A stretch of DNA of 64,000 bases from Amblyornis subalaris (GCA_018881555.1 JACAXG010000014.1:7243213-7307212), one strand, 5' to 3'; counted from the first letter of the stretch, positions 32,001-46,386 are shown. Translations and numbers: made by a program. The notes: generated by a model not told the origin, from the sequence alone.

Positions 32001-35000
32001 TTGCTGTGCTTAGTATTTGGCACGGAGTGTCACCATCTTCATGCAGTAGTTNCTTGATATCTCTGAAGTGCATATTTGCTGTCATGTTACTGCTATGTGC
32101 ATAGTAAAAGGCTATATAGGACATAGCATAATCTTGTTTGATATTATGATCCTGTAATTTTCTTTAAAAAGATTAATCTTGTAAATACTGTAGCGTTATA
32201 TTAGTAGTTGCAGTAAGCTGTTTAAGATTTATGCGCAGCAGCATTATTTATGTTTATAGTCAGTGACCTTGATACCTTGTGCTTAGAATTGAGATATTTT
32301 TATGTTACTTTGTTTCTTTATTTTCTTGGCCTTAGTTTAAAAAACAAAACCAAAAAAACCCAAAACACCATTAGATTTTTGATTTTCAGATCTTCCAAAC
32401 TTTTACAAACTGTGATGCACAGAGAAATCAGAGGTATTTTAGTACTTATCACCATTTCATGTAGTCATTTAAGTCATTAGGGAATGAGTAAGGTATACCT
32501 AGAGATACAGGACATTATCTATGTATTAGCCTCTTTGAAGTGCATTTTATTGTTGTATCAGTCATTGCAGAATAAGGTTCTGAGCCTAGGAATACAGATG
32601 AAAATATATACAATCCCTTTAAAAGGTAGCATATTTGAATTAAGGTTGCAACATAGTTGCATGAAATTATCACTCCTGTCATGTCAGCTGAAATATCAGA
32701 AATCCTATTTCTAATCCCTTCCATGTAATGTGGCACAGGGACACAGATACATATCAGCCTTAAAGAGAGACAGCACAGCCTTTCCAACAGACCCCGCAGG
32801 CTGCCTACAATTCACTCCCCTTGCTCCAGCCTCTCCACTCACTGGTTGAGCCTCTTGTTGCCCTTCCAACACCTAATGCACTCCTGACACAATGGAGGGA
32901 GGGCAGGAGCAGTGTGGTGAGAAATTAGACACTGCAGACAAAAACTTGACAGACTGTCTTCCTCCCAGTGGCACAATATGAACTGGCCAAGTGAAAAGTA
33001 ATGGCCATTATCCCGTCTCACTGAATGACTTAAATGACTTACAGCCACATGCAGAGAAAGTTCTTTGGACTATTTCCATGGGGGTTTTTAATTTAATTTG
33101 CATGATAAGATGTACAAGGTAGGTTTTTACAGTTTGAGCAGCTTCATTTTTCCCTGACTCCTGTGTAAAGTAAGGATAATTTCACTGAAGTCATTGGAGT
33201 AACTTCATTATCAAATAGATGTTGANAGAGCACTTTCACAGTCCTTAGGTAACTTTCCAGTTGTTGCTTCTCCATGCTCATGATAAGCTCCTATTTACTT
33301 CTTGCCTGAGACTGAGGTTTCTGGGCATGCTGGGCACTCATCCAGCACTGCACATCTCTGGAAAGATGGCTCCTTATGGATTGTTCAGTGTTGTACAGGA
33401 CATAGCCTGAGTCATCATCCAGGGGTCTCATGCACCCAAGCAGCTTCCATATTGACAACAACCTGGAAAATGTAGGTATTCTAATAAATACAATGTTGTA
33501 TTTACAACTTTACAAATGCTGCCTCAGTTTCATATGAATGTTTTGTGTTTGACATTCCAGGCTAGTACCTATATCCTGGGATGTTGGCCATGCCTCTCTT
33601 TCTTTATTTTGTCAGGAATCTTGTCTTGGACTTAGGAAACTTTTCTCTCTGAAAGTTTCACNAAAATAGGTAAACTCCTCTGAAAATTTTCAATTCACAG
33701 AACAGATTTCTTGAAGAATTCCCAGCAAGTTCTTTACAAAAGCTCTGGTAAAAGCAACTGCTCTCTGCCTCTATGTCCAGTGACTCCTGTTAATTCAAAA
33801 GCATATCCACGGGCCTCAGAAGAGCAGCTGTATGAGCAGAAGCAGCCAGAGACTAAGAGAGGAGAGGGACNGAGAGCTGTGTAATACTGTAATTGTTGTA
33901 TCACATGGGAATTGAGACACCAAGCCTGGCTATTCCCTGTTGTGTGCTACAGCTTCTGGAGCCTGACCTGACCGATCAGGCTTTAATTACTCACAATTGG
34001 ACCATATTTTTACACATGTACAGAAGCCAGGAGAAGGCTGCTTGGGCCCACTCAACCAGTTGCTGTCCGCGTGTACAGCTGTAGAAAGCACACATGGAAC
34101 AGCCATGAGCATGACGCGCTTCCTGGGCTTTGCATCTCCCAACCACACCAACTGCATCTGGAGTGCCTTTGGACAATGTCTCTCCTGGCACAGTGAGGCA
34201 CAGCATGTCCTTGAGCACAAAGCTTTCTGTGGGAGTGCCCTCAGCCATGCTCACGTGAACAGCATGTCTGCTCTGAGAGCACACTGAAGCATGACTTGAG
34301 AGGCAACAGAAGATGCTATTTGTCTTTTATTTATTGCTAATGTAGACAAGGTACTGTAAATAACAGCAAGCCAAAAAAAAAATCAGATTGTTACAAGTGC
34401 TTTCTTCCCTTTGCGGTGGAAATGTATATAGCAATCTCTTCCCATTTATTATTTCTGATGGAAGCAAAATCTAGCGACATAATTAGCCAGTATTTCATAT
34501 ACCTGAATCCATGTTCATTCTTCCAGTAGCATCCCTCATCTTTTCTCCCTTCCTTCTCTTTTTTTGGAACTTGTGTTTAGACAGAGTTTATAGTGAAATG
34601 ATATTTTTATGAATTATTACTTGCAGAAAATCAAATAATACTNTGTGCTCTTTTTCCTTTTTTTCACCTTTGTTCTGATGTGCTAAAATCATGGGTTTTG
34701 GCAGTTGAGCACTCTGTTGATGAAGCCTGAAGTACATGACAATATGAGTGAAATTCATTATCAAGCAGAGAGTGTAGTGAACTTTGCAGCAAATCATCTT
34801 GCAAGTAATCTTGCTTTTCTCTCTGGTCTTACTCTAAATGTGATTTGCACTCTTATGGAAAGAGGACTTTGTGCTGGTTTTGATGTTACACACAAATAGT
34901 CTTGCTTTGTAAAATCCCCATTATGCCTGTTTACATTTAGCAGCAGTGCTGTTGATTCAAGCTGTACTGATTGGAAAGCAGAAGTCTTTAACGCTAAAAC

Positions 35001-35900
35001 CCTCCAAAGTTTTTCACAAATTTGTGGCATTTTTCCAGCGTTGCTCATAAAACATAGAGCGGCTGGAAGNAAATGCTCCAGCTGCAGGGATAAGTGGAGC
35101 CAAAAAGTAACATCCAAATAGAAATTATCCAGTTCGTGATTTCACTTTGATCACCAGATGTTTGTCATGTGACTTCAGCAGTAGGGAATATGAGAGAGGA
35201 GAATGTGATGGTGTTAAATCTAACACAAGAGCTCATAGCTCAGCAATAGATATACACAAACAGTTCTTGTTTTTTTCCATTTTGGTTAAGAAATTCCTTG
35301 TTTTATCATGCTATTGATTACAGCAAACTATGTCCTCATGCCAAGTTTTGTGTTGGTTTCTCAATTCTTTAAACTCTGAAAGACTATGGAAGCAGAGCAA
35401 GATATACTCCAGATTAATTGTATAGTTTACTCCGGTCTGGTTGGTAATTTGTCTGTCTCAAGAGACTGGTTAGTGATGTTAGCAAATCATAAAGAGCTCC
35501 TAAGGGTTGCAGNTTTAGATTTGCAACTTTTCCCTAGTTTTAGCATTGGCATTAATTTGATTTAACTTCCTCCAATACAGAAGGAGGACTTTTTCAGCTT
35601 CTCTTAGTTAAGAATTAGTTGAGCCATTTCAAAATGCATAGAATTAAAAAGGACATTTTAGAGTTTTCAAGTTGTAACCCTTTATCATCTCTGCCAACCA
35701 TCTCATATAGTACAAAGATCCATCTAAAACCTTCTTGGGATTTTTGCTCTTATTAGCATCACAGGGTGGCTGATGCAAACTTTGGGTGCTCTAGGGATTA
35801 AAAAGTCTCTTGAAATATCTGTCCTAAATTTATCCAGGGTCTGTTTATAGCTCTTTATTCTTATAACTGAAAAACTATATGATGTATGTCATAGAATTTC
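29073..35900. other. Intergenic, no gene recognised
   Basis: About 6.8 kb of AT-rich unique sequence with scattered Ns. A T-rich stretch lies at 30654-30710. Open frames near 34 kb overlap on both strands and look like chance. An X-box-like palindrome lies at 31092-31105. Confidence 0.6.
31092..31105. promoter_or_regulatory. X-box-like RFX palindrome 7.3 kb upstream of CCDC39
   Basis: GTTGTC-AA-GGCAAC matches the RFX X-box (GTNRCC, 0-3 spacer, RGYAAC) with a perfect right half and one mismatch in the left half. It is a candidate distal ciliary element. There is no other evidence. Confidence 0.35.
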
Positions 35901-35904
35901 TAAA

Positions 35905-35946
35905 TGAATTTGGATAAATNACTTAATCTCTGTGTTTGACTTATCC
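35905..35946 (+). repeat. Short MIR-like fragment
   Basis: The sequence tttggataaatnacttaatctctgtg followed by ttatccc resembles the MIR 3' core (cttgggcaagtcacttaacctctctgtgcctcagtttccc). Only about 40 bp remain. Confidence 0.4.
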
Positions 35947-38900
35947 CAAAGCAGGAGTCCTTCCCCNCCATCCTCTCCCACCTGGCCACACGTTTGTATC
36001 CCTTGCTGCCTCTGGTATTTGTCAGTTCCTTTACTGANCTATGTCAGTACCCTAGTGTGAAAAAAGTGTGCTTGGTTTTGAAGGGATATTTTTATGCTGG
36101 AATAGTGAACTAGGACAGCTCAGCAAGTGGCCTGGGAAGCACATAGAGAGGCAGGGCCTGGCAGTTACATTTCTGGTTTAGGTTGCTCTGAAACTATTGC
36201 CTCAATTCTAGATTGGTTAAGGTATGATAGTTCTTCTTTTCCAACATTTTAGATTTAAAGTCCTGCAGATCAAAGACTGTGGCTTTTAGTGACTTGCTCA
36301 GTGACATCAGTGGATCCCCATATTTTGATAGCAAGACACTGCAGATACAAGATCATCACAGACCCTTTTTGATTGCTGACCTTCTACCACCCTTTTTGTG
36401 TTGTGCTGCAAAGGTATCCAGGTTTACTGAAAACAGATTATACTCTCTGCCATTTACTTTCAGCTTATTATTTATCATTATATATGATATAATGTGAATT
36501 TTNAAGGCAACTTCATTTTTCATTAGTGCAACAGCATAGATTTAATTAAGCGTATAAATTCCCACTTTTCTTTATTACATGAAGGTTTTTTTCTTGTGAA
36601 CTTCCTTGACCTACTTAGCAGTCCTAACAGCAAATAGCATTGATCCTTTTTATCTATTAACCTCTGAAATGTGTGTTATAGGCTTATAACATAGGTTTTA
36701 ATGTAAGATAAAATAATGCCACCTATTAGTTTGGAATCTGGACTAAAAAAAAAGTTTTTTGTAATAGGTGCTTTTATGTGAAAAAAAGTGTTAACATTTT
36801 TAACAATTTCTGAATGTACTGTCTCCACCCTTCACTATAGTGTTTTGCATATGTCTGGGATTTCTGAGTCTGTTTCTCACAGCAGTGTTGAGAAAATTTC
36901 ATGCTTTCACATTTTTCAGCTGTAATACTATTTACTTTGAAGAGAACTGAATATCCTCTAGTATTCTGCCAGGTCCCTCTCTAGACTTCCACACTGAGGT
37001 AGTTTTATTTGATCCTTTTATGTGAAAGATTAAATTTCCTTGTGTTGTATGGTGAGATACCAGTGCTTATTTTCAGGGAATAATCTCATGGAATGTTCTG
37101 TGTTCTAAATTATTTGCACCCAAATCCAAAATGCCAGTAGCCTTTGTTTCAGCAACAGAACATCTGATTTGCTCTTGTGGTGCCAGGGAAAGTCCATTTC
37201 CCAATATTTACATATGTTCTTCATCTTCCATTATGGAGCCAACGCCTTAATTTTTACTTTAAAAAATATATAAATGATTAAGAATACTAATATTNGAAAC
37301 ATAAATGGATAAACTTACATTGAGTTGATTGACAGGAAGGAATTGACTGAGAAATTGTGAATATTCATTGGTTTTTGGGTACATGAGTTTGAACTGCACT
37401 GAAGGCATTTCTTCCAAAGCTGTACACAATTTAGTAATTCCTGACTTTCTGAAATGTTCATTTAACTTACCATCTAAGTGCTATAGGTTTTTCAGGGCCT
37501 AATCACATTTTTTGCTATGTTCAGACAAATATCCACTGTCTTCAATGAGGAATTTTACATTGAAAGAGCTTTCCCCTGTGATANGAATTTTGTCTGAGGA
37601 GAGGAAGCTGGATCAGTCCCACATGTCGTAGAGACTTAAAATCAGGAATTAATATGCAGCAGAGCTATGACAGTGGCTTTAATTCTACTCACATTAATTT
37701 TCACTGTTATTATTAATTAAACCCTGAAAATCAGGGATTTAATGGAAACTCTGACAGACCTTTAATTATAGCATTTCAACAGTCTTATAGTATAGGATGT
37801 CCTCTACTAGTGCACAGGACATTCTGTACTTGAGAGGGTATAAAAAGAAGTCATAGTTTTTGGTGTACTTTATGTTCAGAACATTTTTTAATTCTTGATA
37901 GGCTCTTACTCAGTTGTCTGCTGCATCCGGGTAAGTTATACAAAGTGAATTCTGTAACTGTTGTGTTCAAGAACAGTTGAGAAACAGATTTTGAAATTTT
38001 TTTAATGCAGTTGCTCGTTATTGTTCAAAATCCTCTGTCATTGTTTTAGGATAATGTGTTTCAGTCTATGGGTTTTTCACAAGCTATTTGTGTAGCAGAG
38101 TGCATTATGCTCACAGATATGTCTACAACTAAAATTATTTAAATTGCAAATTTCTGACTGGAAGGATGGCCTTTTTTTTTCTCTGTTTGTCTAACATCTA
38201 CCATTAGAGGGGTTCTGACCAGAATTCCTATGTGTACCCATAATATAAACCATAAACTGCAGTAATTCACCCTATGAATTGTATCACTGTGTCTCAAGTC
38301 TTTGCATTATGTGTGTTCCNTTGAGGCCTCCAGATGAACTGCTTAGGCCTTGGCTGTGCAGGGTGAGAGGTCTATCAAAGTTATGGCNTGATTTACAGAT
38401 ATGGAATTGTCAGGAGGGAGAGGAAACTGCAGGGAATAGTCAGATATTGTGGACAGAAGTGTTCTGTAATGTTTAGTACATCTCATTTCAATTTGTCCAA
38501 GCATACAACCATATACTGAGCATTTTTTGGTGTGAAACTCAGTGTTATACTCTACCTGATAATTTTTACAATTTTATCACTAATTTTGCAACATATACTT
38601 TCCAATAAAGAGTGTTCCTGGGTTCACATGGATCTATGATACTTGAAAATGTCATTGAAGAGTGGAGTGAGATGGATGTAAAGCTTTAACTCTGGAAACT
38701 GTGAAGGAGGTGCAGTCTGAAAGTCTCAAAATCAGAGACAAATTTGAAATATTTGTAGCTATTAANGAGAATTATAGCTAAAACAATGANTGGTTTTGGA
38801 GNCACTGAGTAACGAGTTTTGAAATATTTTTGATACTGGTAAAAACTGGTATTTAATCAGTTAGCCAGCTGTTCTGTTGATTAGATAAGAGAATTGTAAG

Positions 38901-41900
38901 AAACTAGAGAAAACGTATCTGTTCTAAAATTAATAGGGAAAGGAATATGAGNATGTTCCATATTAGAAAGGATTTCAACTTTTATGTGACTCATTCTGAT
39001 TTCTAAATTTGTATAGTATACAAAAATGTTTGGATTCATATGTTTGTCTATATACAAACCAACCCTAGAAATATTTTGGGCAGTAAAAAAATACTTTTTG
39101 TTAGGAATCTAGTGAAAACTGTGCATTTGCATTGCATATTCTATCCAAGTAAAGCTTTTNAGGTTCCTAATATACCTTGCACGAGCTATGTTTGACTTAG
39201 TCCATTTTTGTAGACCTACATAGGTAGGAACATGAACTACTGAATTGAACCAGTCTGAATCAGCAAGCGCTACTGAGAGGAAACACTCCTGAGAGTTAAA
39301 AACTTCTGCATTACCCTAGGGATGATAAACATGAGTTGCTGTGATCAGAAGCTGTTCCCTGAGATCCCAGTCCCAAGCACTCTGGTTGACTTTTCTCACA
39401 TGATTACCCTGAGTAATGCAAAAGTTACTGATATGAATAAAGCTTAAATGGACACATTTCTCTTTTGTCTGCCCACAAAGGCAGACCCATTCTCGTCGTC
39501 CACAGACAGGACTTCTGCTGGCTGTGCACAGAACTGGCTTAAAACTCAATTTAAGTCTTGAGTGCTGGCCCAGGGGTTCACATCAGCACNGGGCAAGCTG
39601 GCCAGATCCAGAAACCAAAGAGGCATCACTGCATTCTGTGCNACCTGCCAGAGAGAGAACTCAGTGCTGAGCACCCTCTGCTCACTCTGTGTTCACATGA
39701 AATTAAGAACCAGAATCCACATTTACATAAACAAACTATTCAGTTGATCTCTTTTTCTCTACTCAGCTTTATAATGCACCCAGCAGTTTCAGAGCTCTGC
39801 AGTTTGTTTGCAGTCTATGTCCATTTTTACCCCTACTGCTGGTTTTTCATTCTCCTTTCTATCCAGAGCCTTTTTTTTTTAATGGATGGACATTTGAAAT
39901 ATTTCGTTGTGAAACCATTTGTTCTTCGCTGCCAGCCACATGCTCTCTCTGTTCCTGTTATTCCTCTCTGGCATTTATTCAGTCATCTTCTCAGTTAAGG
40001 AACCTCAGCTAGCAGAAAACTAACATTACCAAAAAAAGTGGGTGGTTTTCTCCTGATTTATTTCTGTGAAANGAAATATGGTGGCAGAGAACTGTTGGAT
40101 TTGCAGGGCTGTAGTGGGAAACANCAGCCTGAGGGCTGGCCAGCATTGTGTGTCTCCAGTCTCTTCTGAGAATGCAGTGTGAAATAAAAGAATACCTATG
40201 GCAGATAACAAATAAATATGCATTTTATGTAAATTTAGGTAAAAACACCTTCAAAATAATTGCTTTGAGTCATTAGGAAAGCTGCTTTAGTGTAAGAACT
40301 ACAGAGACTTCTTAGCAGGACCAGCATTGACTGGCTGGGTTTAGCCCAGTGCTGGGGATGTCAGCTCTGGACCAAATTGTTAGCATTAGGAAATTGCCTG
40401 CTGTGTGGATGGGCTTAATGCACTATTATACGGTATGGATGCAAATTTAATGGGCTTGAAAATGGAGAAATTGAGCCTGAAACCTGTAGGTCATGTCCTT
40501 GGCCCAAACTAACCCACTGCAGTCCTAGGCAGAGTCAGTCTAGTCAGAGAAGTGGAAGGTATTAAACCAGTGGCTGACTAGAATNGGGACCCTGTTACTT
40601 AAAAAGGAGATTTTACTGTGCAGGTGACCACAATGNTTTTTGATTTTTTTTTTTGTATTTGTGTTTTTTTCAAGGAGCAGAGCAGCTATCCATTGAAATG
40701 CACATGAAATACAAACCCAGAGTGTTAAAATGACATTTAGAAATAGCGTAACAATACAGACAAAGTTAAAAGAATGCAATTTGAGAAGGTGTCCTTCCTC
40801 ACACAGTAATGGGATTGCCACTGTTGCTCAGCACATCACAAGAAAGTTTTATCTTAAAAGAGCAAAATAATATCATTAACAGAAAATTAAACTTAAAGTC
40901 ACNATGAACTATGGACTTAAAAGACCCTCAAGAAATGAAAACCAATTGTCTGTTGGAAAACCAGGAGGTCAAGTAGTCATTGACCAACCAAAAGCTGCAC
41001 CGATTGCTGAAACGTACAGTACTTTCAAATCCAATTAACTGTTTCAAGCAGACAGTCCTCATTTTCTCTTTCATCAGGAAGGGAAATTTGCAATCATATA
41101 TTCCAATGAAAGTTAAGTTGTTTTGATCTGATAATTGTCAGATGTATTTATCTTAATTTGTAAGTTTTTAATGCTAAAGCTCCAAGCTGTTCAGATATAA
41201 CAGAAGTACTGGGAAATGAGGTACAAAATGCTGGAATTCAAATTAACCAATAAATATATTTTAATATATATCAGCAGGACTCTAGAGGATTCCATTAATG
41301 TTGAAAAATAGAAAGGATTTAGGTTAATTTGGTAAGAAGGCAGGTCAGAACGTTTACAACAGTGGCATAGAATTGTATAGAGATGCAAAATTTTTCAAGA
41401 GAGCAGAATTTTTTCAAAAACGCTGACTCTAGCTGTCACAGCCCTGCCTTGGTTAAATCCAGTGGAGAGATATGAGGACTTTCTAATTTGCTTTCCCTCT
41501 ATTTTAATAATAGCTGTGCATAAGTAATTTATGAAAGGCCAACCAGGCAGTGGGCAACAGAAAATTAAACTCATTTTATCTGAAAGCAGGTGGATTTCTA
41601 TATATCATTAGCATGCATAGAATTCTCACAATGTTATTTCTCATACTGATGGAATGTAACCAAATAATATATGAGTTTTTTGCTTATGCACGAGTGAAAT
41701 TTTTAGATAAAAGTGCCAGCCCCAATGGCAATTTTCTGCAAAACGAAAACTAATTCTGCGAAGCTTCTTATTACTGGGAAGACTCATTTGGCTTGCATTA
41801 GAGACTGACATAAGTGACTTTAGGATTTTACTAACAGATTAGATGAGATGTGCTATATGCAGTAATATCATTAGAGAATGTAGCAGCAGAAGAGTTTGTG

Positions 41901-44109
41901 GCACTTAAGGACACTGGCTCAAGTAAATTGTTTTCATTTATGACAAGCTTTTAAATGATTTTTTTTTTCTCCTGATGAGAATATGTTTTAGTTTTAGGTT
42001 TCCCTCAGCCTTCCCTAAGACTGAAAAAAAAGCTGCTGCCTGAATTATTCTCCATATTACTTCACCCATGATACCAAATGTATTGTATATGCCTGCCTTA
42101 TCACCTGTATCACCTTGAGAGGGGCTGGATTTTTATGAAGAAAAACAATACCAAAAGTAAATAAATGTATTGTCAGTGTAATCTAAATAAGGAGAGAGAA
42201 GCAAACCACATATTTCTCTACTTGCAATATTTTCACTATTCATTAACAGAAGCATGTTTGGAATCTATCCACATATCTTTTGAAGTATTTTAAAACAGCA
42301 ACAAATATTCTGCAATCATTTGACTTAAGAAAATGCAGCTTTCCTTTTCTTACCTCATAAAAGTCTGTTTGGAGTTTTTTTGAGTTTTAATTATGATACC
42401 CAAAGGTACATCCTGTGTAAGACTATATCCACTCTTACATCTTGTTTAGCAATAAATGGCATTTGCCAAGCAGTATTTTTCTTTGAGGCAAGACGGAGTA
42501 AAAGTGCTAANTCTATATCCCATATAACATTGTACCATGTTTTACCATGAGGATGAGGGAACAGGTAGTTTGTCTCAAGGCGAAACTTCCCATTTTATTT
42601 TCTTTATTTAATTCAGGAAGCAATAGTAACAGCTACTGGGTGTTAGCAGTAACTACTCTTTAATGGTTATATTGGCTTGTACTGCCAACTTTGTGGTTCA
42701 CGATATATTTTGTTCACATTTGAATTTCAAAAAAGAGGGAAGATATGACTGGAACCAATAGCACTGACCCAAGTCACGTGACAGAGATAGTCCTTTGTAG
42801 CCCTGGCCCATGTGAGGTGACTGTGTCCAGCTGTACTTAAGCTGTTTATTCAGTTTCTTGTATCAGCACTCACGTATGTCACACTTACATGACTTTTTTA
42901 TATTACATTACTTTTTCACTGGTTTACTTTGATAGCGAAGTTTGTATTGTCCTCCATAGTCAGTACTTTNACAGAGCTATCTTGACTACTAAAGGCCCTA
43001 AGAAATAGGAAAATAAAATCCTGAGGTAAACTGCATGGGTTTGAATGTAGAAGGACTATGTTTACCTCAGGGAAGCTAATCTGGGTGTATAGTGCTCTGC
43101 TAAAAAAGCTGAGTTTGACCCAATGTAACCAATATTGAAAACAGATTTGATATTAAAGAGAACCATAAGTTGTCTTCTCAGGGGAAAATGCTGGTGTTGG
43201 CCATACTGAGTCAATAGATTTCCTTGAGACATTGCTCAGCACAAACAGGGACAGAGTTTGGCTCTGCTGTGCCACAGACTCAGCGAGCGTATTAAATCAT
43301 AAGGATTAGAATTCCAGGGGTAACATTCAAACAGATACATTGCAAGGCTCTTTACGTACTCTGGTCCATAAAGTCCTTCCCTGTTGCACATGGAAGTTGC
43401 ACAGTCCTTCCACACTGTTGGCAAATGTGTAAAAGAGAGAGAAGAAATAACTGAAGAAATAGAAAAAATCTGAAACTTCTCTAGTGGGGTGCATGGACAT
43501 CTTGCCAGCATCTGTTGAGATCTGGCTCCTGCTGGCATGGGAGAGCTGAAATACAGGGACAGGAGTATGTCCTCAGTCCAGATCAGTCCTTCTCCATTCT
43601 GAGCCACCTCTCTAACAAATGAGCTGACCAGCCCTAATTTTTATGTAATGCTAACACTTAGCATAGAAACTTAGGACAAGACTATCTGGAGCACCTTAGA
43701 CCAGTAAACCTTGTTCTTGCAGAAAGTTCAAGATGTGTCACATAATTCAGATCATACATATCTGAAATTCTATCTTAAAGCACGTTAGGTTCTCTGCCCC
43801 CACACTCTCTACTGAAAAGCTGATCCAAGACATCCTTCCATGAAAAATTTTGACCAACCAAATATAACAAGAAGTTTGTTTCAGTGCTGTCTCCTTCCTT
43901 TATTAATTTTAAGTCAAATATTATTTATAGAAAACCTGCTCAGTAGACCTGGAACTCTGCCCTGCTGTTCCATAGACTTCCTAGACACTTCCTGAGTCTN
44001 CTGGTATTTATCCAATTGTACATTCAAACAAGTAACTCTTAGAAAAGCAAGTTCAACTCCTTCAGTGCTAGAAAATGCTTTGTCCTATTCAATATTCCCA
44101 TTTGCTAAC
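35947..44109. other. Intergenic, no gene recognised
   Basis: About 8 kb of AT-rich sequence. The longest open frame (146 codons at 39558-39998) lacks homology I recognise and contains Ns. A CCAAT plus CACGTG pair lies near 42755-42782. There are no recognisable repeats beyond short homopolymers. Confidence 0.6.
42753..42782. promoter_or_regulatory. CCAAT box and palindromic CACGTG E-box pair
   Basis: A CCAAT sequence (aaccaatagc) is followed about 15 bp later by the 10-bp palindrome GTCACGTGAC (42773-42782), the preferred site of USF/TFEB-type bHLH-ZIP factors. The arrangement is promoter-like but has no CpG island. Confidence 0.3.
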
Positions 44110-44450
44110 AGCCTTCCACTACCTAAAAAGGACCTACAAGAGAGCTGGAGAGGGACTTTTGAAAAGGGCATGTAGTGATGGAACNAGGGGGAACGGCTTG
44201 AAACTGACAGAAGGCAGATTTAGGTTAGATATAAAGGAGCAATTCTTCCCTGTGAGGGTGGGGAGGCCCTGGCACAGGTTGCCCAGAGAAGCTGTAGCTG
44301 CCTCATCCCTGGAAGTGTCCAAGGCCAGGCTGGANAGAGNTCCGNGAATTCTGGTCTGGTGGAAGGTGTCCCTGGCCNTGGAAGGGGGTTTGGGACAAGA
44401 TGGTCTTTAAAGTCCCTTGCAATCCAAACCATCCTGTGTTTCTGTGATTC
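44110..44450 (+). mobile_element. CR1 LINE, 5'-truncated 3' end
   Basis: The sequence follows the avian CR1 3' region in order: cctacaagagagctggagag, gggcatgtagtgatggaac, gaggccctggcacaggttgcc, catccctggaagtgtccaag, gtctttaaagtcccttgcaa, and an end of the tgtttctgtgattc type. It is non-coding here and moderately diverged, with several Ns. CR1 is the dominant bird retrotransposon. Confidence 0.95.
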
Positions 44451-45780
44451 ACCTTTGATGCTTTACAGCTTTGTATNGTGAGGGCTTTAGCAGTTGTGGC
44501 TTTACCCGTGAGACTTCTGTAGGGTATTACAAAGTTTAAGTTGACTATAACAGTGATCAGAGCATAGACAAGAGACAGAAGTGAGAACAGAGTAAGNAGA
44601 TAATATGGTGGAAGGACATTAGAATAATTTTTCATTGCAAATGGACTAAAAGAAGGTGTACATTTTTCTCAGTTTGCATCCTCTTTTTTGTTGTCATATT
44701 TTATTCCCTACTCAGAACATCAAAGTCAAAACAGGCACATGGATATGTCTTTATTTTCCCCCATTTTTATTTAAATATACAACATTTGAGGGCATTCAAC
44801 CATCTGCTTTTTATTTGCAGCCAGCAATCAAAAAGTATTTTCACTGTATTATTAAAAACTGAAAAATAAATACTATATTTTTAATCTTAAGCGTTTTAAA
44901 AATGGAGGGAGATACCAGTGAGTGTCAGTAAGTCTAGCTCTAAGTTGCTTGTGTTGACATACTGCTGAAGGCTAAAAACAGCTTATACAGATTTTATTTG
45001 TTTATAGGGCAAATTATAAAATGTTCCACTGAAATAAGTAATGACAATTTTTGTCTACATAAATGTGCATGTAAATGTAATGATGTTTGTTGTCATTTCA
45101 ACATGACTACCATTATTGAAATAGAAGAGCCAGTACTAATTCTTGCTGTCATATTTCTTAAAAAATGAAAATAAGGCATTTAAAGAAGCGTCAAGGTTTT
45201 CAGTGTAGATCATTCATCTCCTGCATGCTCTTAGAATAACACCCNCAGCAAAACAGACAGACAAAAGCTAACTAGAGTTCTGCTTTCTAATCTTTTTAAG
45301 AAACATACATTTGAAGATATTTTCCAACTTCAGACTGTTCTGGAACTCAGTGAGACCTTAATGAAACANATGTGAAGTTTTATCATTGTCTTAAAGGTTG
45401 TGTGACCTGGGCACAAGGTAAAAACCTGCAGAAGTCTGCCTTTGTTCTCATCAGCCAAGGAAACCCTTCTCTTTTTTAGCTGAATACTTGGCTGTGCCAT
45501 GATGAGCTCTCATGGTGCTCACCCTCCAGTGAGACCATCTATAGGATAATAGCTGACAAAAATATTCAGGCCAAAAAACCCTCAACATTGACCTTCTGTG
45601 TGATTTGAACATAGCAGTGTTTTTTTCAAACTCCTTGGAAGTGTGTTCCTCTCCTCCCCTTCCCTCATCAGTATTTGCCCATGGCCAGTTGGCTGTAAGA
45701 TGATCAGGAATGGAACTCAAAAGTATCATTTCTAGATAATAATAATAATAGACTATTTTAAGTAGGTTATATGGCTGAAC
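44451..45780. other. Intergenic, no gene seen
   Basis: AT-rich unique sequence. A short ATA/AAT trinucleotide repeat lies at 45736-45751. Confidence 0.6.
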
Positions 45781-45784
45781 AGAT

Positions 45785-46100
45785 ATTAGAGTTGAGAAAT
45801 CTTGAATTCTAGTCTTGCCTCTTTCACCGAAGTGGCATGTGACCCCAGGCGGGGGTGGGCAGGGAGGGTGGTGTCACCTGCTTTTTTGAAGCAATGTCTT
45901 AATTTTTTGTGCCTAAGTAGCCATGCCTTTAAAAGGCCTGTGTATTCACATAGCTTGGCAATAATTTCTGGCAATAAAACTGCAAGCATACAAAGTCTTT
46001 GAAATGAGATATCTCACATGTCCCAGAAAGCAAAAGCTGACTTTGAAGCATTTTCTTTTCTCCATGCCTCAATTTCCCCCAGGTTCTAGTAGAATGAGAC
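45785..46100 (+). repeat. Possible MIR-like SINE split by about 210 bp of other sequence
   Basis: The left part (cttgaattctagtcttgcct ... catgtgacccc, 45785-45846) resembles the MIR core. The right part (tccatgcctcaatttccccc, 46061-46080) resembles the MIR 3' end. The intervening 210 bp do not resemble MIR, suggesting an insertion or chance similarity. Confidence 0.3.
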
Positions 46101-46386
46101 AGAACCTATGACAGGAGGGNAAGAGGGATACTAATTTCTTGATATCTGTGAGAAATTTTGAATATGTGAATGATACTAAATATTACCATGTGCTTTTCCA
46201 TTCCCGGGGCTCACAAAGTGTTGGGCAGNGTGACAGGCAGCAGTCCCTGCACCACACTAGGACACATTCAATGACTNTATTCTGCAAGGTAGGGGCTCCC
46301 TCTATCCAGGGACTTTCCAGAGCAGCAGAGCAGGGTCAGGGATACAAGGCTGTTTCTCTCATGGAGCAGAAAGGTGGAAGATGAAG

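Noticed and set aside
33987..34287. Overlapping 77-97 codon open frames on both strands
   Set aside because: Both strands open at once over the same 300 bp without homology points to base composition, not genes.
39558..39998. 146-codon + strand open frame
   Set aside because: It contains Ns, has no homology I recognise, no promoter or splice context, and overlaps another frame.
44075..44635. Open frames near 44.1-44.6 kb
   Set aside because: They are in or beside the CR1 3' end and match its non-coding tail.
45401..45425. Sequence ttgtgtgacctgggcacaag resembling a MIR core
   Set aside because: The flanks do not follow MIR, so a 20-bp match alone is not enough.
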